A stretch of DNA of 64,000 nucleotides from Paenarthrobacter ilicis (GTDB lineage: Bacteria; Actinomycetota; Actinomycetes; Actinomycetales; Micrococcaceae), in assembly GCF_016907545.1 (NCBI RefSeq), contig NZ_JAFBCD010000001.1, positions 3,286,001-3,350,000 of the forward strand. The letters are read 5' to 3'. The notes under the pieces are model-generated. The model did not search any database and was not told the origin of the DNA. It was given only the letters and a program-made list of their open reading frames with translations. Position 1 is the stretch's first letter. Each line of letters opens with the position of its first letter. Of the stretch, positions 41,217-49,183 are shown one piece after another. The translations under genes and the position numbers were made by a program.

Positions 41217-42427
41217 ATCAAGGGGTGCGGGATGGGGGACTGTCCGGGGCGGGGGAGCCCTTTGGTTTCGTCCATGGTTAAAGGCACGGCTCCTGGGCAG
41301 ATCGCTTTTCCGGCCACCCAGCCCATGCCCCGGATGTGGTCCGGCAAGCGGTGCGTCAGGCTGACCCAGAGCGCCGGGATGGAGCGCTGGGCCAGATGCT
41401 GCACAAGGGTGGTGACGGTGGGCGCAGGGTGTTGGGCCGGAAGACGCGCGGGTGCGAAGGACCGGATCCACTCACTCATCGCACTGATGGCGGCCGGCGT
41501 TGTCCAGAACTCCGCGCGCGTATCATCGTCGGTCACTGCCGTTGGGGACACTGCTGCCGGGGTCCGTGCCAGGAAGAGTTCGCGGATCTGCAGTCCCTCT
41601 TGGAGTGCTCCCACCAGGGCCCGCAAAGGATCCGGCGATGCTTTTAAGCCCACAGCCGCGAAGGGCCGGGAGCCGGCGGTTTGGGTAATGATGCACACGG
41701 CAGTGACCAACGGACTCCCCTCGGTGGGGACGAAAGCCAGTGTTGGCATCACTCCCACGGCTTTCCCGGCGGCAAGCAGCCTCAGCAGCCCGGCCGCGTC
41801 CGGCGTGTCAGGAAGTTCCGGGACGTCAACCACCCGGAGCGGTGCCTGCTGCTGCCAGGCGGAGAGAAAGGCATCCCGCTCCAGGACCTCGGAGATACCG
41901 GCCAGCTGCGCGAACTCCTCGGAGGGCCCGGACGCTGCACCGTTGGGAGACGGGTCAAAGAACGGATCCCATAAATTGGCGGCCCCGGCAGTGGAGGTCA
42001 TCTTCGGCGCGTAGTCCACCAAGGGCGCTGGCATATGGGTTTCCTTGCCGTTGGCCAGGTTGGCTGCGCGATACCAGGGGAGCTCGTATGCCAGCGCCGA
42101 TGCCCGGCCCAGGCCTGCAGTGACAAAATCGATCCGCTTCTCCAATGCGGCCTGGTGGACCAAGAGGTGGACATCATCTGCCTGCTTGGGGATCAGCGCA
42201 AAGCGCTCAACAGCTTCACCGGCACCACGCGTCATGGAGGCGCGCTTGTTGATATCGAAAGCACCCACCGCGCCGGCGAAACCGGACGCCTTGGCGCCCG
42301 CCAACACACCCACAGTCCGCCACAGGCCAACACTGTTGGGAACGTAAACGGAGGATTCAGACACCAATCCGGAGCAGGGATCGAGTGTTCTGACCGGGTC
42401 CAATGTCCTTATCGGGTCAGGGCTCAT
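41213..42427 (-). CDS. YcaO-family cyclodehydratase-like protein in a daptide-type cluster
   Basis: A 404-residue YcaO. ATP-site motifs are present: TRGAGEAVERFALI (ExxER) about residue 70-80, ISEVLERDAFLSAW (ExxERDA) around 180, and ALQEGLQIREL; the C-terminus ends in PIPHP (398-402) then LI, the PxPxP motif of azoline-forming YcaO proteins. No E1/ThiF partner gene is in the cluster; the next gene's PqqD-like domain may play the docking role. ATG at 42427 overlaps the methyltransferase stop. Its presence suggests a backbone modification additional to the C-terminal amine. Confidence 0.85.
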   Translation of the reverse strand: MSPDPIRTLDPVRTLDPCSGLVSESSVYVPNSVGLWRTVGVLAGAKASGFAGAVGAFDINKRASMTRGAGEAVERFALIPKQADDVHLLVHQAALEKRIDFVTAGLGRASALAYELPWYRAANLANGKETHMPAPLVDYAPKMTSTAGAANLWDPFFDPSPNGAASGPSEEFAQLAGISEVLERDAFLSAWQQQAPLRVVDVPELPDTPDAAGLLRLLAAGKAVGVMPTLAFVPTEGSPLVTAVCIITQTAGSRPFAAVGLKASPDPLRALVGALQEGLQIRELFLARTPAAVSPTAVTDDDTRAEFWTTPAAISAMSEWIRSFAPARLPAQHPAPTVTTLVQHLAQRSIPALWVSLTHRLPDHIRGMGWVAGKAICPGAVPLTMDETKGLPRPGQSPIPHPLI

Positions 42428-43239
42428 GCGCCGCACACCCACAGCTCAATGTCCTTCAACCCGGCGGCGGGCGTCACCAGGCGAACAGGACGCCGCTCCT
42501 GGATGGTGAGTCCCGCCGCAGCCATCTCGTCGGCGATGAGCTGGTTGCTGACAAGGGCAATGTCGCTGGAAAAGGCGGAGGTTCTGTACGTGCCGCCCTC
42601 GTTGAAACTGACGTGGATCATGGTCACATGGCGGGCGCCGTTGGCAGCGTCCCGGCTTTCCGAGGTGATCAGGAATGAGTCGTCGCCAAACGGCGAAACT
42701 GTCGCGCCGCCGTCGTCAATCACTTCAGGGTGGCTGTCCGCATTCAGGACGGTCAGCAGGAAGCGGCCGTCTTTGGCCAGGCAGGCGCGGACGTTGTGGA
42801 ACAACTCACGCCGGGCCGGCTGGTCAAGGAGCGTGATGGAACTGGCGCCCAGGACAACGCAACCGTAGCCGGCGTCGAACGCACAGCGGGACATGTCCCC
42901 TTCCACAAACTCAACAGCAACACGGCGCGGATTGAACGCCTGGGTTGCCACCTTTGCCTTGAGCAGGTCGAGCATTTCGGGGGAAGAGTCGACGGCGGTC
43001 AGCGGACGTCCCAGCGCCAGGAGCGGCCGGGTGATTCGTCCGGAACCGGCCGCCAGTTCAAGGATTGGTCCCTCGGTTTTTCGCGCTGCAGTGAGGATTT
43101 CGGGGAGTTCGGTGAGGTCATTCGCCGTGACTTGGTCGTACAGGCGGGAACCAGGGACGCTGTACAGATCCTGGGGTGGATCCAGATGCCCAAGGACGCG
43201 CAGGATCGCGTCAGCCGTCTTGTCGGGTGCGGTTTTCAT
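42424..43239 (-). CDS. SAM-dependent methyltransferase (daptide MpaM-like)
   Basis: A 271-residue methyltransferase: motif I GPILELAAGSGRITRPLLALG, TAVDSSPEMLDLL, VEFVEGDMSR and VVLGASSITLLD. In the daptide cluster mpa of Microbacterium the equivalent enzyme N,N-dimethylates the amine made at the C-terminus. Identified by context: it follows three precursor peptides ending in Thr and is preceded by an aminotransferase and a dehydrogenase on the same strand. Separated from the precursor genes by a strong hairpin (43275-43315). Confidence 0.82.
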   Translation of the reverse strand: MKTAPDKTADAILRVLGHLDPPQDLYSVPGSRLYDQVTANDLTELPEILTAARKTEGPILELAAGSGRITRPLLALGRPLTAVDSSPEMLDLLKAKVATQAFNPRRVAVEFVEGDMSRCAFDAGYGCVVLGASSITLLDQPARRELFHNVRACLAKDGRFLLTVLNADSHPEVIDDGGATVSPFGDDSFLITSESRDAANGARHVTMIHVSFNEGGTYRTSAFSSDIALVSNQLIADEMAAAGLTIQERRPVRLVTPAAGLKDIELWVCGA

Positions 43240-43274
43240 CAGCTCGTTTCTCCAGAAGGGTGATGGTCCGGGAA

Positions 43275-43315
43275 TGCACGCGGGTGGCGGTGGAACCCAG
43301 GTCCACCCGCGTGCA
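43275..43315 (-). terminator. Hairpin between the precursor genes and the downstream modification/export genes
   Basis: Perfect 13-bp arms TGCACGCGGGTGG (43275-43287) and its complement (43303-43315), 15-base loop, no T-tract. Four bases after the last precursor stop. Probably a partial terminator or mRNA-stabilising structure that raises precursor mRNA over the downstream genes. Confidence 0.7.
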
Positions 43316-43319
43316 CTGG

Positions 43320-43457
43320 TTACGTGGCGGCCAGGCCAACCACGACGCCGGCGATGATGATCACGTCACCGACCCGGATGTACCACGGTGTATCGTCCGG
43401 TGTGTCGAGGTTCTCCAGCTCTTCGATGGAGAGTTGCAGGGCGGGGTAAGCGGTCAT
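43320..43457 (-). CDS. Daptide-type precursor peptide 3 (45 residues, C-terminal Thr)
   Basis: ATG at 43457 after AGGA six bases upstream; TAA at 43320-43322. Leader reads LQLSIEELENLDTPDD, the same motif as in the other two precursors. After a short linker the core is hydrophobic and helical (WYIRVGDVIIIAGVVVGLAAT), ending in Thr. An ATG five codons earlier (43472) is in frame but would lack a good SD. No Cys and few Ser/Thr in the core. Confidence 0.85.
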   Translation of the reverse strand: MTAYPALQLSIEELENLDTPDDTPWYIRVGDVIIIAGVVVGLAAT

Positions 43458-43500
43458 TGCTTTTCCTTTCATGCTGCTGATGGAACGGCCAAGGATGGGG

Positions 43501-43626
43501 CTAGGTGATGCTGACGGCGATGAGGCCGATCGCGACTCCCTGCGATACCCCGATGAACCAGTTTTGGAAGTCCGGGGTGTCCAGGGACTCCACCTCCTGG
43601 ATGGAGAGGTTGAGCTGTTGCTGCAT
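43501..43626 (-). CDS. Daptide-type precursor peptide 2 (41 residues, C-terminal Thr)
   Basis: ATG at 43626 behind a near-perfect SD (AAAGGAGGTGA) seven bases upstream; TAG at 43501-43503. Leader LNLSIQEVESLDTPDF matches the other precursors. Core is hydrophobic (NWFIGVSQGVAIGLIAVSIT) with two Ser and a C-terminal Thr. No Cys. Confidence 0.87.
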   Translation of the reverse strand: MQQQLNLSIQEVESLDTPDFQNWFIGVSQGVAIGLIAVSIT

Positions 43627-43671
43627 GCGTTTCACCTCCTTTCGCGTACTTGGTTAGCGGGCGGTCACCGA

Positions 43672-43815
43672 TCAGGTAATGCCGACGGCGATTCCCACCA
43701 GTGCCAGCCCGGCGGTGATGCCCTTGATCCGTTCGTCCCAGTCATCCGGAACGTCCATGGGCTCCAGTTCCTGGATGCGAAGATCCAAGGCCTTGAGTGC
43801 AGCGTTGCTGTTCAT
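43672..43815 (-). CDS. Daptide-type precursor peptide 1 (47 residues, C-terminal Thr)
   Basis: ATG at 43815 behind GGAGG seven bases upstream, which lies inside the end of the dehydrogenase gene; TGA at 43672-43674. Leader LDLRIQELEPMDVPDDW is the acidic LELE-type motif shared by all three. The core is hydrophobic and Gly-rich (IKGITAGLALVGIAVGIT) and ends in Thr. The C-terminal Thr is the residue that daptide enzymes convert to a dimethylated diamine. Confidence 0.87.
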   Translation of the reverse strand: MNSNAALKALDLRIQELEPMDVPDDWDERIKGITAGLALVGIAVGIT

Positions 43816-43819
43816 GTGC

Positions 43820-45031
43820 TCACCTCCTCTCCCCTGCCGCTCGTAGAGTGCCCGTTGGGCCTGGCAAGTGTTGTTGGCCCGCAGCGGCGTTGAGGACATG
43901 CCTGATCTGGGCTGTGTCCAGTCCGCGCAGCATGGGGAGGCCGCCGCCCCAGTTAGCGATTGCGGCCTCGGTGGTCCCCACCAGGGTTTCCTCGCTGATG
44001 GATTGCAGGCCGGTGATGCCCCATCGCCACATGAGCTCGTTGATGCCGTGGGCGGGATCGGGGTCCAACGCAGCATCGGAATGAGTCACCATGGACCAGA
44101 GTTCCCGGAGCCGGGCATCGCTCCCCCAGCCGGAGGCGCCATTCTGGATCTCTTCCCAGATGGGGCCGATCACGGAGGCCGTCGCCACCATCTTCCGTGT
44201 GCCCGTGATAAACGCGAGCTCGTTGGCCAGGTACCAATGTTTGGCCCCGTAGGGATTACGCCCCACCAGCGCCCAGCCCGTGTGCGTCTCCAGGCTGAGG
44301 TGGGCGGCGGACAGCCGGAGTTGCGGGGTGTCTTCCCGCGTCAGACGTTCGCCCAGCGCAACGATTCTTTGCAGCAGCACGTAACCATCGCCGTCGAACA
44401 TGGTGGCAGTGCTGCCGATCATGGTGCCCGCCACCCTGAGAAACGCCTCCAACAGCCCTTCGAACAGCAGGTGCCGTGGCAGCGTAGCCAAGTGGCCGGC
44501 CTCGAGCACCGCAGCGTCACCCGCCAGGTTGCGCGAGACCACCAAGCGGCGTCCGACGGCGGTGTCCAGGCACGCGACGCCGCTGACTTCCGCTCCGGTC
44601 CCCACAGTGGACGGCAGGAGGACAGTCTTGGCGCGGTCCAACGGGTTGTTCATGGGAGGGAGGACCAGCAGCCCCGAACGCTTGGCGTGACGCTCGGCGA
44701 AAATGGCCAAACTGGGATCCGCGGTGAACAGCGTAGCCAGTTTCACGGCATCCAGAATGGAGCCGCCGCCGAGTGCGACCACGGTACGTAGCCCGTACTC
44801 GCGGATGAAACTTCCCACCAGTCGCAGGGTTTCGACGGTCACCGGAGCGGCCGTGAGCTCCAGGACGGGTGCCCCCTTAAGGTCACCGGCCAACAGCTTG
44901 CTGCGGTGACCGGGCAGGGCCGCGTCCACCACCAGGCCGGTTTTGCCCCGGGTCAGCCCGCCCACCACCCTGGACGAGCGCCCCTCATCGGTGATGACGC
45001 ATCGGGTCTTCCAGGTCCGGTCCGCGATCAT
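43820..45031 (-). CDS. Iron-ADH-fold dehydrogenase (daptide MpaC-like)
   Basis: A 403-residue protein of the iron-containing alcohol dehydrogenase fold: cofactor motif ALGGGSILDAVKLA and PSTVGTGAEVSG. The usual metal-ligand block (GMDALTHAIE) reads LFEGLLEAFLR, and the HG block is GTRKM, so two of the standard His ligands seem to be missing. In daptides this enzyme oxidatively decarboxylates the C-terminal Thr to a ketone. Start ATGA-overlaps the aminotransferase; its end is four bases before precursor 1. Confidence 0.82.
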   Translation of the reverse strand: MIADRTWKTRCVITDEGRSSRVVGGLTRGKTGLVVDAALPGHRSKLLAGDLKGAPVLELTAAPVTVETLRLVGSFIREYGLRTVVALGGGSILDAVKLATLFTADPSLAIFAERHAKRSGLLVLPPMNNPLDRAKTVLLPSTVGTGAEVSGVACLDTAVGRRLVVSRNLAGDAAVLEAGHLATLPRHLLFEGLLEAFLRVAGTMIGSTATMFDGDGYVLLQRIVALGERLTREDTPQLRLSAAHLSLETHTGWALVGRNPYGAKHWYLANELAFITGTRKMVATASVIGPIWEEIQNGASGWGSDARLRELWSMVTHSDAALDPDPAHGINELMWRWGITGLQSISEETLVGTTEAAIANWGGGLPMLRGLDTAQIRHVLNAAAGQQHLPGPTGTLRAAGERR

Positions 45032-46317
45032 GCGAACACCCCGTCAAAATGGGCGGTGGTCAGGCCGGTTTTGATGGCGGCCCTGAGCTCCGCGAAGTTT
45101 TCCTCCGTGTAGGTCAACGCCGGCAAGAGCTGGATGCGGCCCGGGCCGGGCTGCACCAGGGCGCCCGCCTTGTGGATGCGCTTGACCACCGCCAGTACCC
45201 CGTTGGAGGACAGTGGCAGGCCATTGTTGGAGTGGAGCTTGATGCCACGCATGGCACCGCGTCCGGTTGAGTTGCCCACGCCTTTCATGCCCTGGAGATC
45301 GACGATGAGGTTGTCCAGGCCCACGGACACTTGCTTGGTGAGCAGCGGGTGGTTCAGCCTGTTCATTTCCGCGATGGTGGAGAGGATGGCGGCGCAGGTG
45401 GCCGGTGTTCCCGCTTGGGTTTCGCCGTGCACCAAAACTGATTCGTGCTGATCGAAGGACTTGGTGATTCTGTGGGCCACCAATACTGCCGCGCAGGCGC
45501 AGGTTCCGTTGGTCAGGCCTTTGGACGTCACCAGGACGTCCGGTGCCTCTGCCCACTCATCGGAGGCAAACCACCCGTTCACCCGGCCGAATCCTGTGGC
45601 TACTTCGTCCGCCACTACAAGGAAGCCGTGTTGCTTCCGGTGCCTCATCAGTTCCTGAAGGAACACGTCCGGGACTGTCTCCGCCCCTGAGCCGAGGACT
45701 GGTTCCACCATTACTGCTGCGATGCGGTGGCCTTCGCGTTGGACCAACCGTTCCAGTTCCGCAGCGTTGTCCATGAAGTTGATGTGCCGGATATTGCGCC
45801 GGTCCACGCCGTAAACGGCCTGGCCCAGCTCGTCACCGCTGAGTGCTTGGCTGCCGTACGTGAGCCCGTGATAACTGCCTTTGAGGCCCACCATGAGTTT
45901 CCGTTCGGGTTCCCCCTCCAGCACGAAGTATTGGCGTGCCAGTTTCATGACGGCGTCATTGGCCGCGCCGCCGGAGGTGGAGAAAATCACACGATGGAAT
46001 GGGTGGGCCGGCAGGTTCAGCAAGGCCCGCGATGCCTCAATTGCTTTGCGGTGTGCGGCACGAAAGAGCGGCACATAGGACGCCGCTGCCAGTTCGCCTG
46101 CAATGGCTTCAGCGATAGCAGTGTTGCCGAACCCAAGGTTGGCATTCCAGAGACCGCTCTTGCCGCAGATCCGCTGCTTTTTGTCCTCGAAGGTCACGTG
46201 CACGCCGCTGGCACTGACTGCTGTGTGGGTCTTCACCGGAAAGTCGTGCTGGGTGACCAGCGGTACCCAGAGCGGCAATTGCGTCCTGGGCGTTGGCAGG
46301 ATGGGTTCAACCGTCAT
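45028..46317 (-). CDS. Class III aminotransferase (daptide MpaD-like)
   Basis: A 429-residue PLP enzyme: GLWNANLGFGNTAIAEAI, FSTSGGAANDAVMKLAR, VVADEVATGFGR (Asp binding the pyridine N) and VTSKGLTNG with the PLP Lys. In daptides the homologue aminates the C-terminal ketone to the amine. ATG at 46317 abuts the stop of the upstream RRE-like gene with a 1-base overlap. Confidence 0.87.
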   Translation of the reverse strand: MTVEPILPTPRTQLPLWVPLVTQHDFPVKTHTAVSASGVHVTFEDKKQRICGKSGLWNANLGFGNTAIAEAIAGELAAASYVPLFRAAHRKAIEASRALLNLPAHPFHRVIFSTSGGAANDAVMKLARQYFVLEGEPERKLMVGLKGSYHGLTYGSQALSGDELGQAVYGVDRRNIRHINFMDNAAELERLVQREGHRIAAVMVEPVLGSGAETVPDVFLQELMRHRKQHGFLVVADEVATGFGRVNGWFASDEWAEAPDVLVTSKGLTNGTCACAAVLVAHRITKSFDQHESVLVHGETQAGTPATCAAILSTIAEMNRLNHPLLTKQVSVGLDNLIVDLQGMKGVGNSTGRGAMRGIKLHSNNGLPLSSNGVLAVVKRIHKAGALVQPGPGRIQLLPALTYTEENFAELRAAIKTGLTTAHFDGVFA

Positions 46318-47333
46318 CAGCGGGCACCCACCATATCGATGCCGAGGTCCTGGAAACGGGCATGGACCGCGCGGGCGGATTCTTCGGCGAGGGACAGGGA
46401 GACACGAAGGACGGAGGCCACTACCTTTGATGCTGCGTCCACATCACCCAGGTTGGAGATGGCCTCCACGATCGCCGCGGCGTCCGGTCCTATGGTGAAT
46501 CGCCTGCCTGAGCTGGTGTCCAGGAGGGAATACTCGGTTCCGCGTTTCACGATGAACGGGGCATCGGCTTGGGGCAGGCCTTCATGGAGCGCAGCACCGT
46601 AAACGCTGGCACCGAAGCCGATCAATTTGGTGCCGGCTCGGTCCACATGGGGGATGAACTTCCATGCATCCAAAGCGGCCAGATACCTGGGGATCCACGG
46701 CTTGGCGGCCAAGGAATCGAAGAGGTCCCAAGGAAAATAGACCCCGGCCACAGCGCTTTCGGGCCGCAGGGCGATGGACCGGATCCGGAGGTCCGTCAAA
46801 CTGTCCCCCACCCTGCCAATTTTGGTTCCGTAGGGGCCGCTGAGGATGGATCCGTCCCACGTGATGTGGAGCCGCGCCAGATTCAGGTTCCGGACCCCTG
46901 ACAGCAGGCCGCGCTCAGCCAGCACGGCATTGACCTCGGTGAGCTGCGGGACAAAGTGTCCCGACCGGCAGGCTTCCTCGGCGTCGTCGAAGAACGACTG
47001 CCAGTCCTCTTTGGTGGTTATCCGGACCACCGTGACACCCACCAGGTTGACGAACGGGATGGCTACATAGTCCTGGATTTCCAGGCTGAGGCTGCCATCC
47101 ACCAGGAGTTCCTCTCCGGCTACGTCAAAAGTCCCCACCACCGGGATGATTCCGGTGTCATCCCGGTCGCCGTTGAGCACCAGGACGCGTGATTCCTCAT
47201 TTGCAAGCGACTTGGCGTACTGGGTGTGCCCCCGGTTCTCCACAAAAATGACATGCCCTGGAATCCGGCCCGGGATGCCGGTGATCCACTGGTCCACGGC
47301 GGCGGCAATGCTCTGTTGCTGACTCAGCTTCAT
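46317..47333 (-). CDS. RiPP recognition-type protein, first gene of the daptide operon (MpaB-like)
   Basis: A 338-residue soluble protein. The C-terminal about 80 residues (FIVKRGTEYSLLDTSSGRRFTIGPDAAAIVEAISNLGDVDAASKVVASVLRVSLSLAEESARAV) look like an RRE/PqqD-type winged helix, the usual place for leader binding; the N-terminal half has no family I recognise. Position as first gene before the aminotransferase matches 'daptide biosynthesis RiPP recognition protein'. Start ATG 47333 after a G-rich, weak SD. Confidence 0.78.
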   Translation of the reverse strand: MKLSQQQSIAAAVDQWITGIPGRIPGHVIFVENRGHTQYAKSLANEESRVLVLNGDRDDTGIIPVVGTFDVAGEELLVDGSLSLEIQDYVAIPFVNLVGVTVVRITTKEDWQSFFDDAEEACRSGHFVPQLTEVNAVLAERGLLSGVRNLNLARLHITWDGSILSGPYGTKIGRVGDSLTDLRIRSIALRPESAVAGVYFPWDLFDSLAAKPWIPRYLAALDAWKFIPHVDRAGTKLIGFGASVYGAALHEGLPQADAPFIVKRGTEYSLLDTSSGRRFTIGPDAAAIVEAISNLGDVDAASKVVASVLRVSLSLAEESARAVHARFQDLGIDMVGAR

Positions 47334-47527
47334 TTCCCCAACCCCAATAGTTGTGTTGTCCTGCCGCTGCCCCGGCTGATGATCCGGGATCGCGTTTCGA
47401 GTAGGACACTATGGGTGGGTTTTGGTGCCACAGGGCGGAATTAATCAACTAGGTGGTGAAAAGGGCCCCTTTGGGGGAAATTTAGGGGTACCTAGTGGGT
47501 TGTGGGAGGGCGTCTAGGTGGTTGACG
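47334..47527 (-). promoter_or_regulatory. Promoter region of the daptide operon with repeated CTAGGTGG motif
   Basis: The 194-base spacer carries CTAGGTGG at 47449-47456 and 47514-47521 and the variant CTAGTGGG at 47492-47499. Spacings are 43 and 22 bases, close to whole numbers of helical turns. Probably binding sites for a regulator not encoded next to the cluster; a promoter cannot be placed with confidence. Confidence 0.45.
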
Positions 47528-48412
47528 TCAGCGGCTGAGGCTTGGGAATTCCACAGCCTTGGCCCCCCGGTCCAGTTGCTTCACCTGGTCCGCGGACCAC
47601 GTCACACCGGCGGGCATCTGCTCCGGCTCGCGCCACGCGTTGTAGACCAGCTCCGAGGGGTGCGCTATTCCGTACGAATGACGGAGTGCCGCTACGCAGC
47701 GGTCGGCCAAGGCTTTGTACTCGGAGGTCAACGCCGGCAGTTCAAGCGAAGAAGTCCAGTTTGGTTGAGCTGGTCCCGGCGCCGACCATCCGGCGTCGGC
47801 CATTACCTGCTGCTTGGCTTCCGCCACCACGTTCGTACCGGGAGCCTCGGCGTCCAGGACGTCGGACTGGCCAGCGAACTGCACGTACCGCTTGGGGTCT
47901 GCGGTGGAAGAAATGATGACGATGACGCGATCGTTGGTACCGCGGAACGCCTCCACCAACCGGTCCCTGTAGTCGCTCCAGGCCGGCGTCTGATGATCTA
48001 TCCAAGGCGCCGGGATGCGGGTCCTGACCGTGGTGATTTCCAGGTCCGGATCGCTTAGAGAGATGGTCTTTCTGTACTCGCCACGATCAACTTGCTTGAA
48101 CCCCTCAGCAAGTGACCTCGAGTCTCTGGTCCAAGCCATGACTGGCTCTCCAAGGGATTGGACCTCAAAGGCGAGGCCTCGGTAGGTGCCGTGGTACTTA
48201 AGCCTGAAGCACTCGAGGTCCAGCGGATCACCCACGGCGATGAGCTTCACGTACTGGCCGTGCTCATTCCGGGTGAATCCCGGAGTCCGTTCATTGGCCC
48301 GGAGTATCCAGCCTTGGCCCCGTCGATCCAGCCGGACCTCGACGCCGCCGTATAGCGCATAGGTTCCTGCCGACAAAGCGCCCGACGGCGGCTGGTTGCC
48401 AAGGAGGCTCAT
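47528..48412 (-). CDS. TY-Chap-like protein
   Basis: A 294-residue soluble protein. The second half (DRLVEAFRGTNDRVIVIISSTADPKRYVQFAG; EAKQQVMADAGWSAP...PNWTSSLELP; HPSELVYNAWREPEQ) resembles the TY-Chap fold (T3SS CesT/YbjN-like peptide-binding chaperones): the YVQFA strand, GW-x-P and PNW motifs are there. The N-terminal about 130 residues are not recognised. ATG at 48412 has a GGAG about eight bases upstream. Same strand and upstream of the daptide operon. Confidence 0.6.
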   Translation of the reverse strand: MSLLGNQPPSGALSAGTYALYGGVEVRLDRRGQGWILRANERTPGFTRNEHGQYVKLIAVGDPLDLECFRLKYHGTYRGLAFEVQSLGEPVMAWTRDSRSLAEGFKQVDRGEYRKTISLSDPDLEITTVRTRIPAPWIDHQTPAWSDYRDRLVEAFRGTNDRVIVIISSTADPKRYVQFAGQSDVLDAEAPGTNVVAEAKQQVMADAGWSAPGPAQPNWTSSLELPALTSEYKALADRCVAALRHSYGIAHPSELVYNAWREPEQMPAGVTWSADQVKQLDRGAKAVEFPSLSR

Positions 48413-48491
48413 GTCACCACTCCGATTCTTGGTCGAGGTCAACGCCTACTGGAGTGTGGACCATCGCGCTGAGGTTTTTGGTTCAGTGTAG

Positions 48492-48980
48492 GAGACTATC
48501 CCGGTTCTGTTTTGGGTGGGTGAGATGCTGGGAGCCCTGGGGTGGCATGTCCAAGCTGCACGGTGGACTCCCGACGATTCACCCGCGGCCGACCCTCATG
48601 GTTTTGCTGCCAACGCTGCGAAGCAGGCTTTTGCGGACTCTCCCAGTGCCGGCCAACGTTTGATTGTGGCTAAGTCATTTAGTACTTTATGCCTCCCTTG
48701 GGCTGAGGAAGCCCGAATCCCCGGGATCTGGTTGACGCCGCTGCTTAACGACGCACTGGTCCAACGCACGCTCAAGACGTCTTCCAAGAACGACCTGTTC
48801 ATTGGCGGTTCGCAGGACACACTGTGGGACGGCGGGGGAACGTCTGAGAGGGCGGGGACTTACGTTGAAATTCCGGGAGCCGATCATTCATTGCAGATCC
48901 CCGGCGACTGGCGGGCTTGGCAGGAAGCCCAGACAGTTGTTTTCAGTCGCGTTGAGGAGTTCGTCCTGGCGCTCGGCTAG
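48492..48980 (+). pseudogene. 5'-truncated alpha/beta hydrolase
   Basis: The frame opens right after a stop at 48489-48491 and reads ETIPVLFWVGEMLGALGWHVQAARW..., ending TAG at 48978. The later part (VAKSFSTLCLPWAEEA, i.e. SFS nucleophile elbow; WLTPLLND; GGSQDTLWDGG; GADHSLQIPGDW) matches small alpha/beta hydrolases. The usual N-terminal strand with LPGTGY, which forms the oxyanion hole, is absent. If GTG at 48516 were used, a 154-residue product would be made without it. Confidence 0.6.
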
Positions 48981-49183
48981 CTGCATCGGCTGCGGATGCC
49001 AGGCTCCCGTCACGCTGGTGTGGGCCGTGTTAGCGTCGACCCATGAAAGTGTCCCCCTGGGTCACTTGGCAGCGTTCGCAATTGGTGTGGCGGTAGCGGT
49101 AATTGCTTGGGTGACGTATCGGTTCGTTCAGTCTCGTCGCCGGTCCTGGCGATGATATTCAGGACCACGAGGGGAAAAACAGG

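Noticed and set aside
49066..49155. A 29-residue hydrophobic reading frame (LAAFAIGVAVAVIAWVTYRF) ending at 49155
   Set aside because: TTG start without SD and no support beyond hydrophobicity; an ATG just upstream is in another frame that soon stops.
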